A stretch of 64,000 bases of DNA, taken from the NCBI RefSeq assembly GCF_008386315.1, contig NZ_CP043808.1, forward strand, positions 2,294,001-2,358,000, given 5' to 3'. Source of the DNA: Serinicoccus marinus DSM 15273 (GTDB lineage Bacteria > Actinomycetota > Actinomycetes > Actinomycetales > Dermatophilaceae). The position numbers were made by a program, and so were the translations under genes. The notes beneath the pieces are model-generated. The model ran no database searches. It had not been told where the DNA came from and was given only the letters and a program-made list of their open reading frames with translations. This document shows, piece by piece, positions 1 to 8,693 of this stretch; positions within the stretch are counted from its first letter, which is position 1; each line of letters begins with the position of its first letter.

Positions 1-367
1 TCGCCGAGGCAGCGGGTCGGGTGGTCGGCGGCTCGGGCGTCGGCTGGTCCGCGCCGCTCGGGCCCTGGCCGGGCAGCGGAGGGGGCGATGACTCTCCGGG
101 GAAGCGCGGCACGTCGATCCGGGGCAGCCCGCCGTCGTCCTCGGCTCGTGCTGCCGGGTCCTGCTGCGGCGCGGGCGGCTGCTGCCCCTGCGGCCGTCCA
201 CCGCCGACCTGCCGCGCCCGCCGCGGGCCGGTGACGATGCTGAAGATCACCGCGCCGATGATGATCGGGATGACCGGGAGGTCGAGGTCGGTGAAGATGT
301 TGAGCAGGATGATCGCGAAGATGATCCCGGCCCACGGCACCTGCTTGCCCTTCATGGGGCACATCAT
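1..367 (-). CDS. Partial two-helix membrane protein, function unknown
   Basis: Only the N-terminal 122 codons are in the window; the C-terminus lies beyond the left edge. Two adjacent Met codons (367 and 364) follow a GAGGGAG ribosome-binding site. Two hydrophobic segments (about residues 13-26 and 32-48) are separated by a short acidic turn, and the rest is a Pro/Gln/Gly-rich, probably disordered tail. I do not recognise a family. The gene diverges from the one at 425, so the 57-bp gap should carry both promoters. The membrane location is clear from hydrophobicity; no function can be given. Confidence 0.6.
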   Translation of the reverse strand, partial: MMCPMKGKQVPWAGIIFAIILLNIFTDLDLPVIPIIIGAVIFSIVTGPRRARQVGGGRPQGQQPPAPQQDPAARAEDDGGLPRIDVPRFPGESSPPPLPGQGPSGADQPTPEPPTTRPAASA

Positions 368-424
368 GCCGCTCCCTCGGTGCGACCGGTGGTCGCACCG
401 ACCTCGTGTGACATCCTGAGCGGC

Positions 425-1090
425 GTGCTCGTGGCTGACCTCATGACCCTCGTCGCTCCTCCGGTGACCGATCTGCTGCGGCGTTCCCAGACTGGGACGC
501 CGTCACCGCAGCCGATGTTCCCGACGATGGTGGCGGTCCGCAACGACCGCGTCGTGGCGATCGTCTCGACGCCGCGCATCGAGGCCACAATGTCGGCCGC
601 CGCCAGCCTGGCCGTGGGGCTCGACCCGCAGGCGCTCGTCGTCGCGACGGAGGCACGCTTCGACGGTGAGCAGCCGGCGCTGACGTATGCCGTGATGACC
701 CGGCAGCGGACCGCCCGATGGGTGCTGCAGGAGATCATCGGGTCCGGCGACGAGGTGCGCTTCTCGGTGCCGGTCGACGGGGGCGAGCCGACCGGGCAGG
801 CGGCCGGGACGCTGCGGCTGCTGGCCGAGGCGATGGCGCAGCGGCCGGTCGACGTCAGCACGGTGGCCCGCACCGACCGGGGTGGCACCTTCGGCGAGGA
901 GACCTTCCTGCCGCCCGAGCAGGGCCGGGTCGTCGTCGACGCCGGCACCCTGGCCACGCTGCAGGAGCGGGTCGCCCAGATCGGCGGTCGGGCGCTCTAC
1001 GTCGCCCGCAGCCCCGAGGCCGGCCGGCTGGCGCTGTCCGCCGGCCTCCCCCGTGCCTGCCTGCTCGGCGGCGAGACCGCCGCCGACTGA
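425..1090 (+). CDS. Conserved-looking soluble protein, function unknown
   Basis: A 221-residue alpha/beta protein without signal peptide or membrane segment. The frame is open from 380, but the GTG at 425 gives a natural N-terminus (VLVADLMTLVAPP) and leaves room for a promoter against the divergent gene; GTG 380 and ATG 443 are alternatives. The C-terminal third (about residues 140-220) has repeated beta-strand/helix units, but I see no catalytic motif and recognise no family. Codon use is normal for the window. It converges on cdd across a small hairpin. Confidence 0.6.
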   Translation: MLVADLMTLVAPPVTDLLRRSQTGTPSPQPMFPTMVAVRNDRVVAIVSTPRIEATMSAAASLAVGLDPQALVVATEARFDGEQPALTYAVMTRQRTARWVLQEIIGSGDEVRFSVPVDGGEPTGQAAGTLRLLAEAMAQRPVDVSTVARTDRGGTFGEETFLPPEQGRVVVDAGTLATLQERVAQIGGRALYVARSPEAGRLALSAGLPRACLLGGETAAD

Positions 1091-1112
1091 GCGTACGGGG
1101 CCGGCAGTCGCG

Positions 1113-1134
1113 CGCCGGGCATGCTCGCCCGGCG
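1113..1134. terminator. Hairpin between convergent genes
   Basis: CGCCGGGC and GCCCGGCG form an 8-bp perfect stem around a 6-base loop between the stop codons of the gene at 425 and cdd. There is no T-tract, as is common in very GC-rich genomes. It could serve both directions. Confidence 0.5.
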
Positions 1135-1149
1135 GCGGTGCCGCCCGGC

Positions 1150-1548
1150 TCAGGAGCGGTCGAGGTCCTCGGCGCCGAAGGCCTGGGGCAACACCTCGTC
1201 CATCCGCAGCACGCCCTCGGGCGTCTGCAGCAGGCACTCCGCTCCCCCGTGCTCCCACACGAGCTGCCGGCACCGGCCGCAGGGCATGATGGTCTCGCCG
1301 CGCCCGTCGACGCACCACACCGCCACGAGCCGCCCGCCGCCACCGGCCACGAGGTCGGAGACCATGCCGCACTCGGCGCACAGCGTGACGCCGTAGCCGG
1401 CGTTCTCGACGTTGCACCCGGCGACGACCCGGCCGTCGTCCACCAGGCCGGCGACGCCCACGGGATAGCCGGAGTACGGCGCATACGCCCGCCGGGTCAT
1501 CTCCACCGCCCGGTCGTGCAGCGGCTGCCAGTCGATCTGCTCCGGCAC
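1150..1548 (-). CDS. cdd: Cytidine deaminase
   Basis: A 132-residue homotetrameric-type cytidine deaminase, which hydrolyses cytidine or deoxycytidine to uridine or deoxyuridine in pyrimidine salvage. The zinc site is visible as CAEC (the catalytic Glu follows the first ligand) and PCGRC, and NVENAGYG is the substrate loop before it. The length is normal for the family. The GTG at 1548 is chosen because GAGAGGGG lies 8-10 bases upstream and the frame further up is only spill-over. It lies 14 bp downstream of the ABC permease and is very likely the last gene of the nucleoside-uptake operon, so imported cytidine could be deaminated at once. Confidence 0.9.
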   Translation of the reverse strand: MPEQIDWQPLHDRAVEMTRRAYAPYSGYPVGVAGLVDDGRVVAGCNVENAGYGVTLCAECGMVSDLVAGGGGRLVAVWCVDGRGETIMPCGRCRQLVWEHGGAECLLQTPEGVLRMDEVLPQAFGAEDLDRS

Positions 1549-1562
1549 GGGATATGCCCCTC

Positions 1563-2870
1563 TCAGCTCTTGGTGTAGGGCACGCCCTCGGCGGCCGGCG
1601 GGCGGACCCGTCCGACGAAGCCGGCGACGGCCAGGATCGTGATGACGTAGGGCAGCATGAGCAGCAGCTCGGAGGGGACGCCGCTCCCGATGGTCGACAG
1701 CACGTTGCCGAGGTTCTTGGAGAAACCGAAGAGCAGCGCCGCCATGACGGCGCCCCACGGGTTCCACTTGCCGAGGATCATCGCGGCCAGCGCGATGTAG
1801 CCCTGCCCGGCGGACATCTCACGACCGAAGGCCAGCCCGGAGCCGACGGTGAAGAAGGCGCCGCCGAGGCCGGCGACCGCCCCGCCGAGGATGGTGTTCC
1901 ACACCCGGCGCACGTTGACCTTGATGCCGACCGTGTCCGCGGCCTTGGGATGCTCGCCCACGGCGCGCGTCCGCAGGCCCCAGCGGCTGCGGAAGAGCAT
2001 GAACTGCAGCCCGATGACCAGGACGTACATGAGGTAGACCAGGATCGTCTGGTTGAACAGCACCGGCCCGATGACGGGGATGTCGGCCAGCAGCGGGATC
2101 CGGATGCGCGGTAGCGGCATCCGCGTGTTCCACAGCGCCTTGTTGTCCGACAGCACCGTGGAGAAGAGGAAGCCGGTGAGCCCGATGATGAGCGTGTTGA
2201 GGACGACACCGACGATGATCTGGTTCACCCGGAACGACACCGCGAACCACGCCAGGGCCGCCCCGACCAGACCGCCCGCGATCGGCGCCGCGACGAGACC
2301 GAGGTAGGCCGAGCCCGCCGCCGAGGCGACCACGGCACCGGCGAAGGCACCCATGAGCAGCTGCCCCTCGATGGCGATGTTGATGATCCCCGAGCGCTCG
2401 CAGATCACGCCGGACATCGCGCCGAAGACCAGCGGCACCGACAGCGCCAGCGCGCCTGCGAGCAGCGAGACCATCGGGATGACCGTGCTGCGGCCGGCGC
2501 CGACGAAGGTCAGGAAGGAGATGACGAAGGCTGCGCCGACGACGACGTGCAACCACACCGGGACCGGCCGGCGGGCGCGGTAGCGCACCCACGCGAAGGC
2601 CGTCGCGGCGAGCATGACGACGAGCAGCACGACGAGGGTGGCCAGCGCCGGCAGCGGGATGTTCGGTATGCGGAACAGGTCGCCGCCGGTGCCGAACTGG
2701 AACGTCGTCCGGGCGTCCGCCGGGGTGTCCAGCACCCAGGCGAGCAGCGTCACCAGGGCGGCGAGGGCATACACGACGGTCGTCTTGATGCCGACCTTCG
2801 GGCGGCCGCGGGCCGGACCCTCGCCCTCGGAGGGGGTGGTCGGTGCCGGGGCCTGCGTGGGGGTGCTCAT
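1563..2870 (-). CDS. Nucleoside-type ABC transporter permease (second subunit)
   Basis: A 435-residue integral membrane permease of the branched-chain/BMP-importer type (BPD_transp_2 family). A Pro-rich cytoplasmic N-terminus (about 25 residues) is followed by 8-10 hydrophobic helices, with the conserved loop GAMSGVICERSGIINIAIEG near residue 150 and ILGGAVAGLGGA near 315, both typical of NupQ/PnrE-like permeases. It starts at ATG 2870, overlapping the preceding permease by ATGA, so the pair is translationally coupled. With the ATPase and BMP lipoprotein upstream and cdd downstream, the likely substrate is purine and/or pyrimidine nucleosides; this is inferred from neighbours and family. Confidence 0.88.
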   Translation of the reverse strand: MSTPTQAPAPTTPSEGEGPARGRPKVGIKTTVVYALAALVTLLAWVLDTPADARTTFQFGTGGDLFRIPNIPLPALATLVVLLVVMLAATAFAWVRYRARRPVPVWLHVVVGAAFVISFLTFVGAGRSTVIPMVSLLAGALALSVPLVFGAMSGVICERSGIINIAIEGQLLMGAFAGAVVASAAGSAYLGLVAAPIAGGLVGAALAWFAVSFRVNQIIVGVVLNTLIIGLTGFLFSTVLSDNKALWNTRMPLPRIRIPLLADIPVIGPVLFNQTILVYLMYVLVIGLQFMLFRSRWGLRTRAVGEHPKAADTVGIKVNVRRVWNTILGGAVAGLGGAFFTVGSGLAFGREMSAGQGYIALAAMILGKWNPWGAVMAALLFGFSKNLGNVLSTIGSGVPSELLLMLPYVITILAVAGFVGRVRPPAAEGVPYTKS

Positions 2871-4199
2871 GCCGTGGCCTCCTGGGTCTTCGCGTCGCCG
2901 CGGGAGACGCGTCTGCGTCGTGGCTTGTCGGGGTCGGGCAGCCGGAAGACGCTGCGCACCAGCGGCGGGGCCGCGATGAGCAGCACGATGAGCGACTGCA
3001 CGACGAGCACGATGTCGATGGGGGTCGCGGTCAGCGACTGCATGAGGAAGCCGCCGGCCTTGAGCGCGCCGAAGAGCAGGCCGGCGAAGAAGGTGCCCCA
3101 CGGGCGGGAGCGCCCGAGCAGCGCCACGGTGATGGCGTCGAAGCCGAAGGAGGCGGCGACCCCGGCCGTGAGCGAACGCTCGGTGCCGAGCACCTGCGCC
3201 GTCGCGGCGAGCCCGGCGAGCGCGCCGGCGAGCACCATCGTGATGACGGTGATCCGACCGACCGACATGCCGGCCGCGGGCGGCGGCCGGGTTGGCCCCG
3301 ACGGCGCGGATCTGGAAGCCGACGGTGGAGCGCTCCATGAGCCACCACACCGCGATGGTGGCGAGGATGGCCACGACGAAGCCCCAGTGCAGCCGGAAGC
3401 CGTTGTCCGGCCACAGCCACTGCGGCACCAGGAGCGGGTAGGTCGCGTCCGCCCCGACCGCCGGGCTGCGCTGCCCGGTCCGCCCCGGGTTGAAGCTCGG
3501 CTGCTTGAGCATGTAGCTGATGAGGTAGACCGCGATGTAGTTGAGCATGATCGTGACGATCACCTCGTTGGCGCCGAACCGGGCCTTGAGCACACCCGGG
3601 ATCCCGCCCCAGACGGCGCCGCCGACGAGGCCGCCCATGATCGCCACGAGCAGGTGGATCACCGGGGGCAGGTCGAAGGCGAACCCGAGCCAGGCGCAGA
3701 CGATGGCGCCGACGATGATCTGCCCCTGCGCGCCGATGTTGAACAGGCCCGCGCGGAAGCCGATCGCGATGCCCAGGCCCGCCAGGATGAGCGGGACGGC
3801 GAAGACCATCGACTCGGTGAGCGGGTCGACCATCCCGGCGAGGGTGTCGGCCCGCCAGTCGAAGACCGAGCCGCGGAACATCGCGACGTAGGCCTCCCAC
3901 ATGGCGGTCCACCCGGCCGAGATCGTGTCCAGCGGCCGGGCGAAGAAGTAGGTCGCGGCCTCGCGGGTGTCCTCGTTGGCGAAGGCGATGAGCAGGCCGC
4001 CGATGAAGAGCGCGAGCACGACGGCGAGCACCGACATCAGGGCGCTCCCGGAGAGGATCTGGTGCAGGACCGAGGGGCGCTCCTGCTCGCGCAGCGTCGG
4101 CCCGCTGCCGCCGGTGTCACCGGGTGGCGTGGCGGTGACCGACTGCTCCTCCCCCGCGTCGGGTCCGTGGGACTGGCTGGCGTGGGGCTGGTCGCTCAC
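2867..4199 (-). CDS. Nucleoside-type ABC transporter permease (first subunit), frameshifted in this sequence
   Basis: About 443 residues when two frames are joined. The N-terminal 70 residues are polar and cytoplasmic; then come the permease helices with the characteristic loop GFRAGLFNIGAQGQIIVGA. The frame breaks near 3275, within a G/C run after AVGANPAAAR; the next frame continues the same family with GMSVGRITVITMVLAGALAG and ends at 2867. One missing base restores it. Because both halves are intact and the operon is otherwise sound, I take this as a sequence error. GTG 4199 overlaps the ATPase stop (GTGA), and its own stop overlaps the next start (ATGA). Confidence 0.8.
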
Positions 4200-5869
4200 G
4201 GCTGCTCCTCCGTGCTCGTCGGGGCAGGGTCGGCGTGCTGATCGTGGTCCTCGTCCCTGGGCCGGCGCTGCCGCGCGTCAGGTATGCCGTCGCCGTCCAG
4301 GTCGGCCCGCCCCAGCACGGAGTGGTGCTGGGCGGCCTGCTCGCGGGCCTCCTCGAGCGGCACGCCGGCCATCATGAGGCCGAGGACGTCACGGTTGACC
4401 GGCGTGCCGTCCTCGCCGACGGCGTCGACGACGCCGATGATCCGGCCGCGGTACATCACGGCGATCCGGTCGGCGAGACCGAGGACCTCGTCGAGCTCGG
4501 TCGAGATGATGATGACCGGGGTGCCGTTGTCGCGCTCGGCGACGATCCGCCGGTGCACGAACTCGATGGAGCCGACGTCCAGGCCCCGGGTCGGCTGGGA
4601 GGCGACGAGCAGGCGCAGCGGCCGCGACATCTCGCGGGCGAGGACGACCTTCTGGGCGTTGCCGCCGGAGAGGGTGGAGATGGGGTCGTGGATCGAGCTG
4701 AGCCGCACGTCGAACTCCTCGGTGCGCTGCTCGGCGTTGCTCGCCACGGTGGCCGGGCTCATGGAGATGCCCCGGGCGAAGGGCTCGGTGTCGTAGAGGT
4801 CGAGCACGAGGTTCTCGGCGATGGAGAAGCTGGGGACGACGCCGTCGGTGGAGCGGTCCTCGGGGACGAAGCCGATCCCGGCGCGGAGCCGCTGCTTCAC
4901 TCCCTTGCCCGCGAGGTCCTCGCCGTCGAGCCGCAGGGTGCCGGAGTCGGCCTCCTCCAGGCCGAGGATGACCTCGGCGAGCTCGGTCTGGCCGTTGCCC
5001 TGGACCCCCGCGACACAGAGGATCTCGCCGGCCCGGACGTCGAAGGAGATGTCGTCGACGAGCACGGTCCCGGCGTCGTTGGCCACGGAGAGCCCGTCGA
5101 CCTCGAAGGCGGCGTCGCCCGGGGTGGCCGCCTCCTTGTCGACGGTCAGGCTGACCGAGCGCCCGACCATGAGCGAGGCGAGCTCGGTCTCGGTGGAGCT
5201 GGGGCTGGCCTCGCCGACGACGGCGCCGCGGCGGATGACGGTGATCCGGTCGGCGATCGCGCGGACCTCACGCAACTTGTGCGTGATGAAGACGATGGAG
5301 GTGCCGGACTCCTTGAGGTCGCGCATGATGCCGATGAGCTCGTCGGTCTCCTGCGGCGTGAGCACCGCGGTCGGCTCGTCGAGGATGAGAACCTTGGCGT
5401 CCCGGGAGAGCGCCTTGATGATCTCGACCCGCTGCTGCACCCCGACGGGGAGGTCCTCGATCTTGGCGTCCGGGTCGACGTGGAAGCCGAAGCGGTCGGA
5501 GATCTCGGTGACCCGGCCCGCGCCTCGTCCAGCTTCAGGGCCCCGACGGCTCCGGTGGGCTCGTAGCCGAGCGCGACGGACTCCGCCACGGTGAAGACCG
5601 GGATGAGCATGAAGTGCTGGTGAACCATGCCGATGCCCGCGGCGACCGCGTCGCCCGGCCCCTTGAAGGTGACCGGCTCGCCGTCAAGCAGGATCTGCCC
5701 GTCGTCGGGGTCGTAGAGGCCGTAGAGGACGTTCATCAACGTGCTCTTGCCGGCGCCGTTCTCTCCCAGCAGCGCGTGGATCTCGCCGGGTTCGACGACG
5801 AGGTCGATGTGGTCGTTGGCCACCAGGGATCCGAAGACCTTGGTGATGCCCTGCAGCTCGAGCTTCATC
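4196..5869 (-). CDS. Nucleoside/sugar-type ABC transporter ATPase with two nucleotide-binding domains, frameshifted in this sequence
   Basis: About 557 residues when joined. The first ABC domain has Walker A GENGAGKST at about residue 38 and the Q-loop HQHF; the frame then breaks near 5516 (one C missing in a CCCGGG-like run) and resumes as VGVQQRVEIIKAL, followed by ILDEPTAVLT. A second, degenerate ABC half follows (GVQGNGQTEL in place of Walker A, signature LSGGNAQ), as is typical for RbsA/YufO-like dual ATPases. Start ATG 5869 (MKLELQGITKVFG). The protein powers the two permeases encoded just downstream. A polar tail of about 50 residues follows the second domain. Confidence 0.83.
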
Positions 5870-5953
5870 GCGGTTCCTGCTTCATGGCACCTCACGGGGA
5901 CGGGCCGAGGGAAGGTGGGGTATGCCTGCACCTCGGGTGATGCGGTGGACAGC

Positions 5954-5987
5954 GTAGCGGCCCGACCCGGTGGGGTCGGGCCGCTAC
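5954..5987 (-). terminator. Strong hairpin inside the transporter operon
   Basis: A perfect 15-bp stem (GTAGCGGCCCGACCC with its complement) closes a 4-base loop between the lipoprotein gene and the ATPase gene. All neighbours are read leftwards, so it probably acts as a partial terminator or mRNA-stabilising hairpin that keeps binding protein in excess over the membrane complex, a common design in ABC importers. There is no T-tract. Confidence 0.65.
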
Positions 5988-6030
5988 CCGGTGTGTCAGC
6001 CGGCCGGCTGCTGGCCGGACCGGCGCACGG

Positions 6031-7197
6031 TCACTGCTGCGGGCTGTTCTCGGACTCGACGGTCAGGTCGCCGGAGATGATCATCTCCTGCAGCGTCTCG
6101 ATCGCCACGTCGAGCGTGACGTCCTCGCCGTCGGGGCCGGTGACCTCCTTGGCGGCGACGTCGCCCTCCATGTCGTGGTAGGGCGCCAGGCCGACGCCGT
6201 CGTTCTCGAGCGTGCCGACGTAGGGCTCGTTGGAGAAGCCGCCGTCGACGGTCTCGGTGATGGTCTGCTCGACGGCCGGGCCGATCTGCTTCATGACCGA
6301 GGTGAGCATGAGGGCGGAGTACTCCGGCGCGGTGAGGTAGCCGTCGGAGTCGACCCAGACGATCTTGACGTCGTCGCCGCCCTCGGCCGCCGCGGCGGCA
6401 CCGAGGCCGACCGGGCCGGCGACCGGCATGACGATGTCGGCGCCCTGGGAGATGAACTGCTCGGTGAGCGTCTGCCCCTGGCTCTGGTTGTCGAAGTCAC
6501 CGGAGAAGGCGCCCTCCTGGGCCTCCTTGTCCCAGCCCAGCAGGTTGACGTCGGTGCCGTTGTCCTCGTTGAACTTGGCGACGCCGTCGGCGAAGCCGTC
6601 CATGAAGACCGACACCGACGGGATCTGCAGGCCGCCGAAGGTGGCGACGGTGCCGGTCTCGGTCATGCCGGCCGAGAGATAGCCGGCGAGGAAGCTCGCC
6701 TCGGCGGTGTTGAAGAGGATCGGCTTGGCGTTGTCGAGCTCCACCGGCGCGGAGTCGGCGTCGCTGAAGGCGGAGTCGATGAGCGCGAAGTTGGTGTCGG
6801 TGTTGTCCTCGGCCGCGGTCTGGATCGCGTCCTCGAGGAGGAAGCCGACGCCGATGGTGATCGAGCAGCCCTGGTCCACCAGGCCCGCGACGTTGGTGGC
6901 GTAGTCGGTGTCGGCCTGCGACTCGACCTCGACGGTCTCGATGCTCAGGGCCTCCGCGGCGGCATCCAGACCCTCCTTGCCGGACTGGTTGAAGGACTGG
7001 TCGTCGAAGCCGCCGGCGTCGGAGACCATGCAGGCCTTGAAGTCGCTGGCCGCTTCGCTGTCCCCGCCTCCTTCGCTGCTCTCGGCGGTGTCGCCGCCTC
7101 CGGCGTTCGACTCGTCTTCGGTGGGGGCCTCGCCGCACGCGGCGAGGAGGAGGGTGGCCGCCGCACCGGCGGTGGCAAGCTTCAGGACCCGACGCAC
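6031..7197 (-). CDS. BMP-family (PnrA/Med-like) substrate-binding lipoprotein
   Basis: A 388-residue secreted lipoprotein. The signal peptide runs to the lipobox LLLAAC (Cys about residue 21), followed by a 30-residue Gly/Glu/Ser-rich linker and the BMP fold, recognisable from SDAGGFDDQSFNQSG, SQADTDYATNV and the domain linker. BMP proteins of this type bind purine nucleosides and deliver them to the matching ABC importer. Start GTG 7197 follows AAGGAG with ideal spacing. It is the first gene of the operon leading to the ATPase, permeases and cdd. The substrate is inferred from family and context. Confidence 0.88.
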   Translation of the reverse strand: MRRVLKLATAGAAATLLLAACGEAPTEDESNAGGGDTAESSEGGGDSEAASDFKACMVSDAGGFDDQSFNQSGKEGLDAAAEALSIETVEVESQADTDYATNVAGLVDQGCSITIGVGFLLEDAIQTAAEDNTDTNFALIDSAFSDADSAPVELDNAKPILFNTAEASFLAGYLSAGMTETGTVATFGGLQIPSVSVFMDGFADGVAKFNEDNGTDVNLLGWDKEAQEGAFSGDFDNQSQGQTLTEQFISQGADIVMPVAGPVGLGAAAAAEGGDDVKIVWVDSDGYLTAPEYSALMLTSVMKQIGPAVEQTITETVDGGFSNEPYVGTLENDGVGLAPYHDMEGDVAAKEVTGPDGEDVTLDVAIETLQEMIISGDLTVESENSPQQ

Positions 7198-7341
7198 GGG
7201 AAACTCCTTTGTCCTGTGGGTATGACGCGAAGATGGTAACTCTCGTGACCGGCGAGTAGGGGTCAGGTGACGCGCACGTCAGCCACAACGTGATGCAAGC
7301 GTGACCTGGGCCGTCACATCAGCCACAGCAGTGCTGGAGCG

Positions 7342-8598
7342 TCACGTCCGTGACTCGCCGAGGGCGGTGAAGACCGACCCGGCGAGCAGCTTGGCGGCGA
7401 CGAGGACGGAGCGCTCGTCCACGACCAGGTCGCCCTGGTGCAGCTCGTAGGTCGGCCCGCCGGGGGTGCGGGTGCCGAGCCGGGCCATCGCCCCGGGCAC
7501 CTGCTGGAGGTACCACCCGAGGTCCTCACCGCCCATCGACTGCTTGGTCGGCTGCACCGCTCCCGCGCCGAGGAGCAGCATCGCCGCCTTGGACATCGCC
7601 ATCACCGAGCTGTTCTCGTTGTCGACCGGCGGCACACCCTTGGTGTAGTGCACGGTGGCCTTGACCCCGTAGGGCGCCACGACGGCGTCGACGGTCTCGG
7701 TGAAGATCGGCTCCACGACCTCCCACAGCTCGGGGTCGAGCATCCGCAGGGTGCCGAGCGCCTCTCCCTGCGCGGGGATGACGTTGGCCGCCGCCCCGGC
7801 CCGCACCACGCCCCAGACGAGGACGGCCGCGGCGCGGGGGTCGAGCCGGCGGGTCAGCGCGGCCGGGACCTCGGTGACCACCTTGGCGAGGGCATACGTG
7901 ATGTCCTGGGTGAGGTGGGGGCGGGAGGTATGCCCTCCGCGCCCGCTGATGACGACGTGCACCTGGTCCGAGGCCGCGGTGATCGGGCCGACGCGCAGCC
8001 CCACGCTGCCGACGTCGACCGAGGGGTCGCAGTGGACGGCGAGCATGCGGTCGACCCCGTCGAGGACGCCGTCGTCCATGACCTTGAGCGCGCCGCCCGG
8101 ATGGGTCTCCTCGGCGGGCTGGAAGACCAGCCGCACCCCGACGCCGCGGGCGTGCAGCTCCTCGTCGAGGGCCAGCAGCGCGAGCCCCGCGCCGAGCAGG
8201 CCGATGGTGTGCACGTCGTGGCCGCACGCGTGGCAGGCCCCGGGGGTGCGGGAGGAGTAGGGCAGACCGGTGACCTCCTCGATCGGCAGCGCGTCGAGGT
8301 CGGCCCGCAGGGCGATCCGGGTGCGCGGCTCGGGGTGGCCGAGGTCGACCACCGCACCCGTGCCGGGCAGCGTCCGCACCCGTGCACCGGCCTCGGAGAG
8401 CACCCCGGCGACCAGCTCGGTGGTGCGGTGCTCCTCCCAGCAGATCTCCGGCTGCTGGTGGACCTCGCGGCGCCAGGCCAGCAGCTCCTCGGCCCGGGCG
8501 TCGACCTCGTCCTCGACCCGTCGCAGCACCTGGGCCAGCGAGCCGGGCTCGGGAGCGGCGGCGCTCTGGTGCAACGGGCGGGTCAGGTCGGTGGTCAA
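7342..8598 (-). CDS. M20-family amidohydrolase/peptidase
   Basis: A 418-residue cytoplasmic zinc amidohydrolase of the N-acyl-amino-acid/hippurate hydrolase type. Metal-site motifs CHACGHDVHT (about residue 120) and FQPAEE (about 160) are present, as is the dimerisation-domain segment SGRGGHTSRPH, and the C-terminal GGEDLGWYLQ supplies the last ligands. I prefer TTG 8598 because GGAGAGA precedes it; ATG 8631 is in frame but sits on a TATCCT box that looks like the promoter. An upstream inverted repeat (8614-8629) would then lie in the 5' leader. The substrate cannot be told from sequence. Confidence 0.8.
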   Translation of the reverse strand: MTTDLTRPLHQSAAAPEPGSLAQVLRRVEDEVDARAEELLAWRREVHQQPEICWEEHRTTELVAGVLSEAGARVRTLPGTGAVVDLGHPEPRTRIALRADLDALPIEEVTGLPYSSRTPGACHACGHDVHTIGLLGAGLALLALDEELHARGVGVRLVFQPAEETHPGGALKVMDDGVLDGVDRMLAVHCDPSVDVGSVGLRVGPITAASDQVHVVISGRGGHTSRPHLTQDITYALAKVVTEVPAALTRRLDPRAAAVLVWGVVRAGAAANVIPAQGEALGTLRMLDPELWEVVEPIFTETVDAVVAPYGVKATVHYTKGVPPVDNENSSVMAMSKAAMLLLGAGAVQPTKQSMGGEDLGWYLQQVPGAMARLGTRTPGGPTYELHQGDLVVDERSVLVAAKLLAGSVFTALGESRT

Positions 8599-8613
8599 CG
8601 GCTCTCTCCGGTC

Positions 8614-8629
8614 GGGTGATGGATCACCC
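8614..8629 (-). promoter_or_regulatory. Inverted repeat at the probable transcription start of the amidohydrolase gene
   Basis: GGGTGAT and ATCACCC face each other with a 2-base spacer, just downstream of a TATCCT -10-like hexamer (8633-8638, minus strand). Its position at about +1 fits an operator for a dimeric repressor. No regulator gene is adjacent. Confidence 0.35.
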
Positions 8630-8693
8630 ATCAGGATACGCAGCCCCGCCCCAGACTCCCTTCACCCCCACCGGGCGTCGCGGATGGTTGCCC

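Noticed and set aside
2547..4241. A 564-codon open frame opposite the ABC permeases
   Set aside because: The translation is a low-complexity Asp/Gly/His/Arg-rich mix, typical of antisense frames in GC-rich genes, while the permeases on the other strand show clear family motifs.
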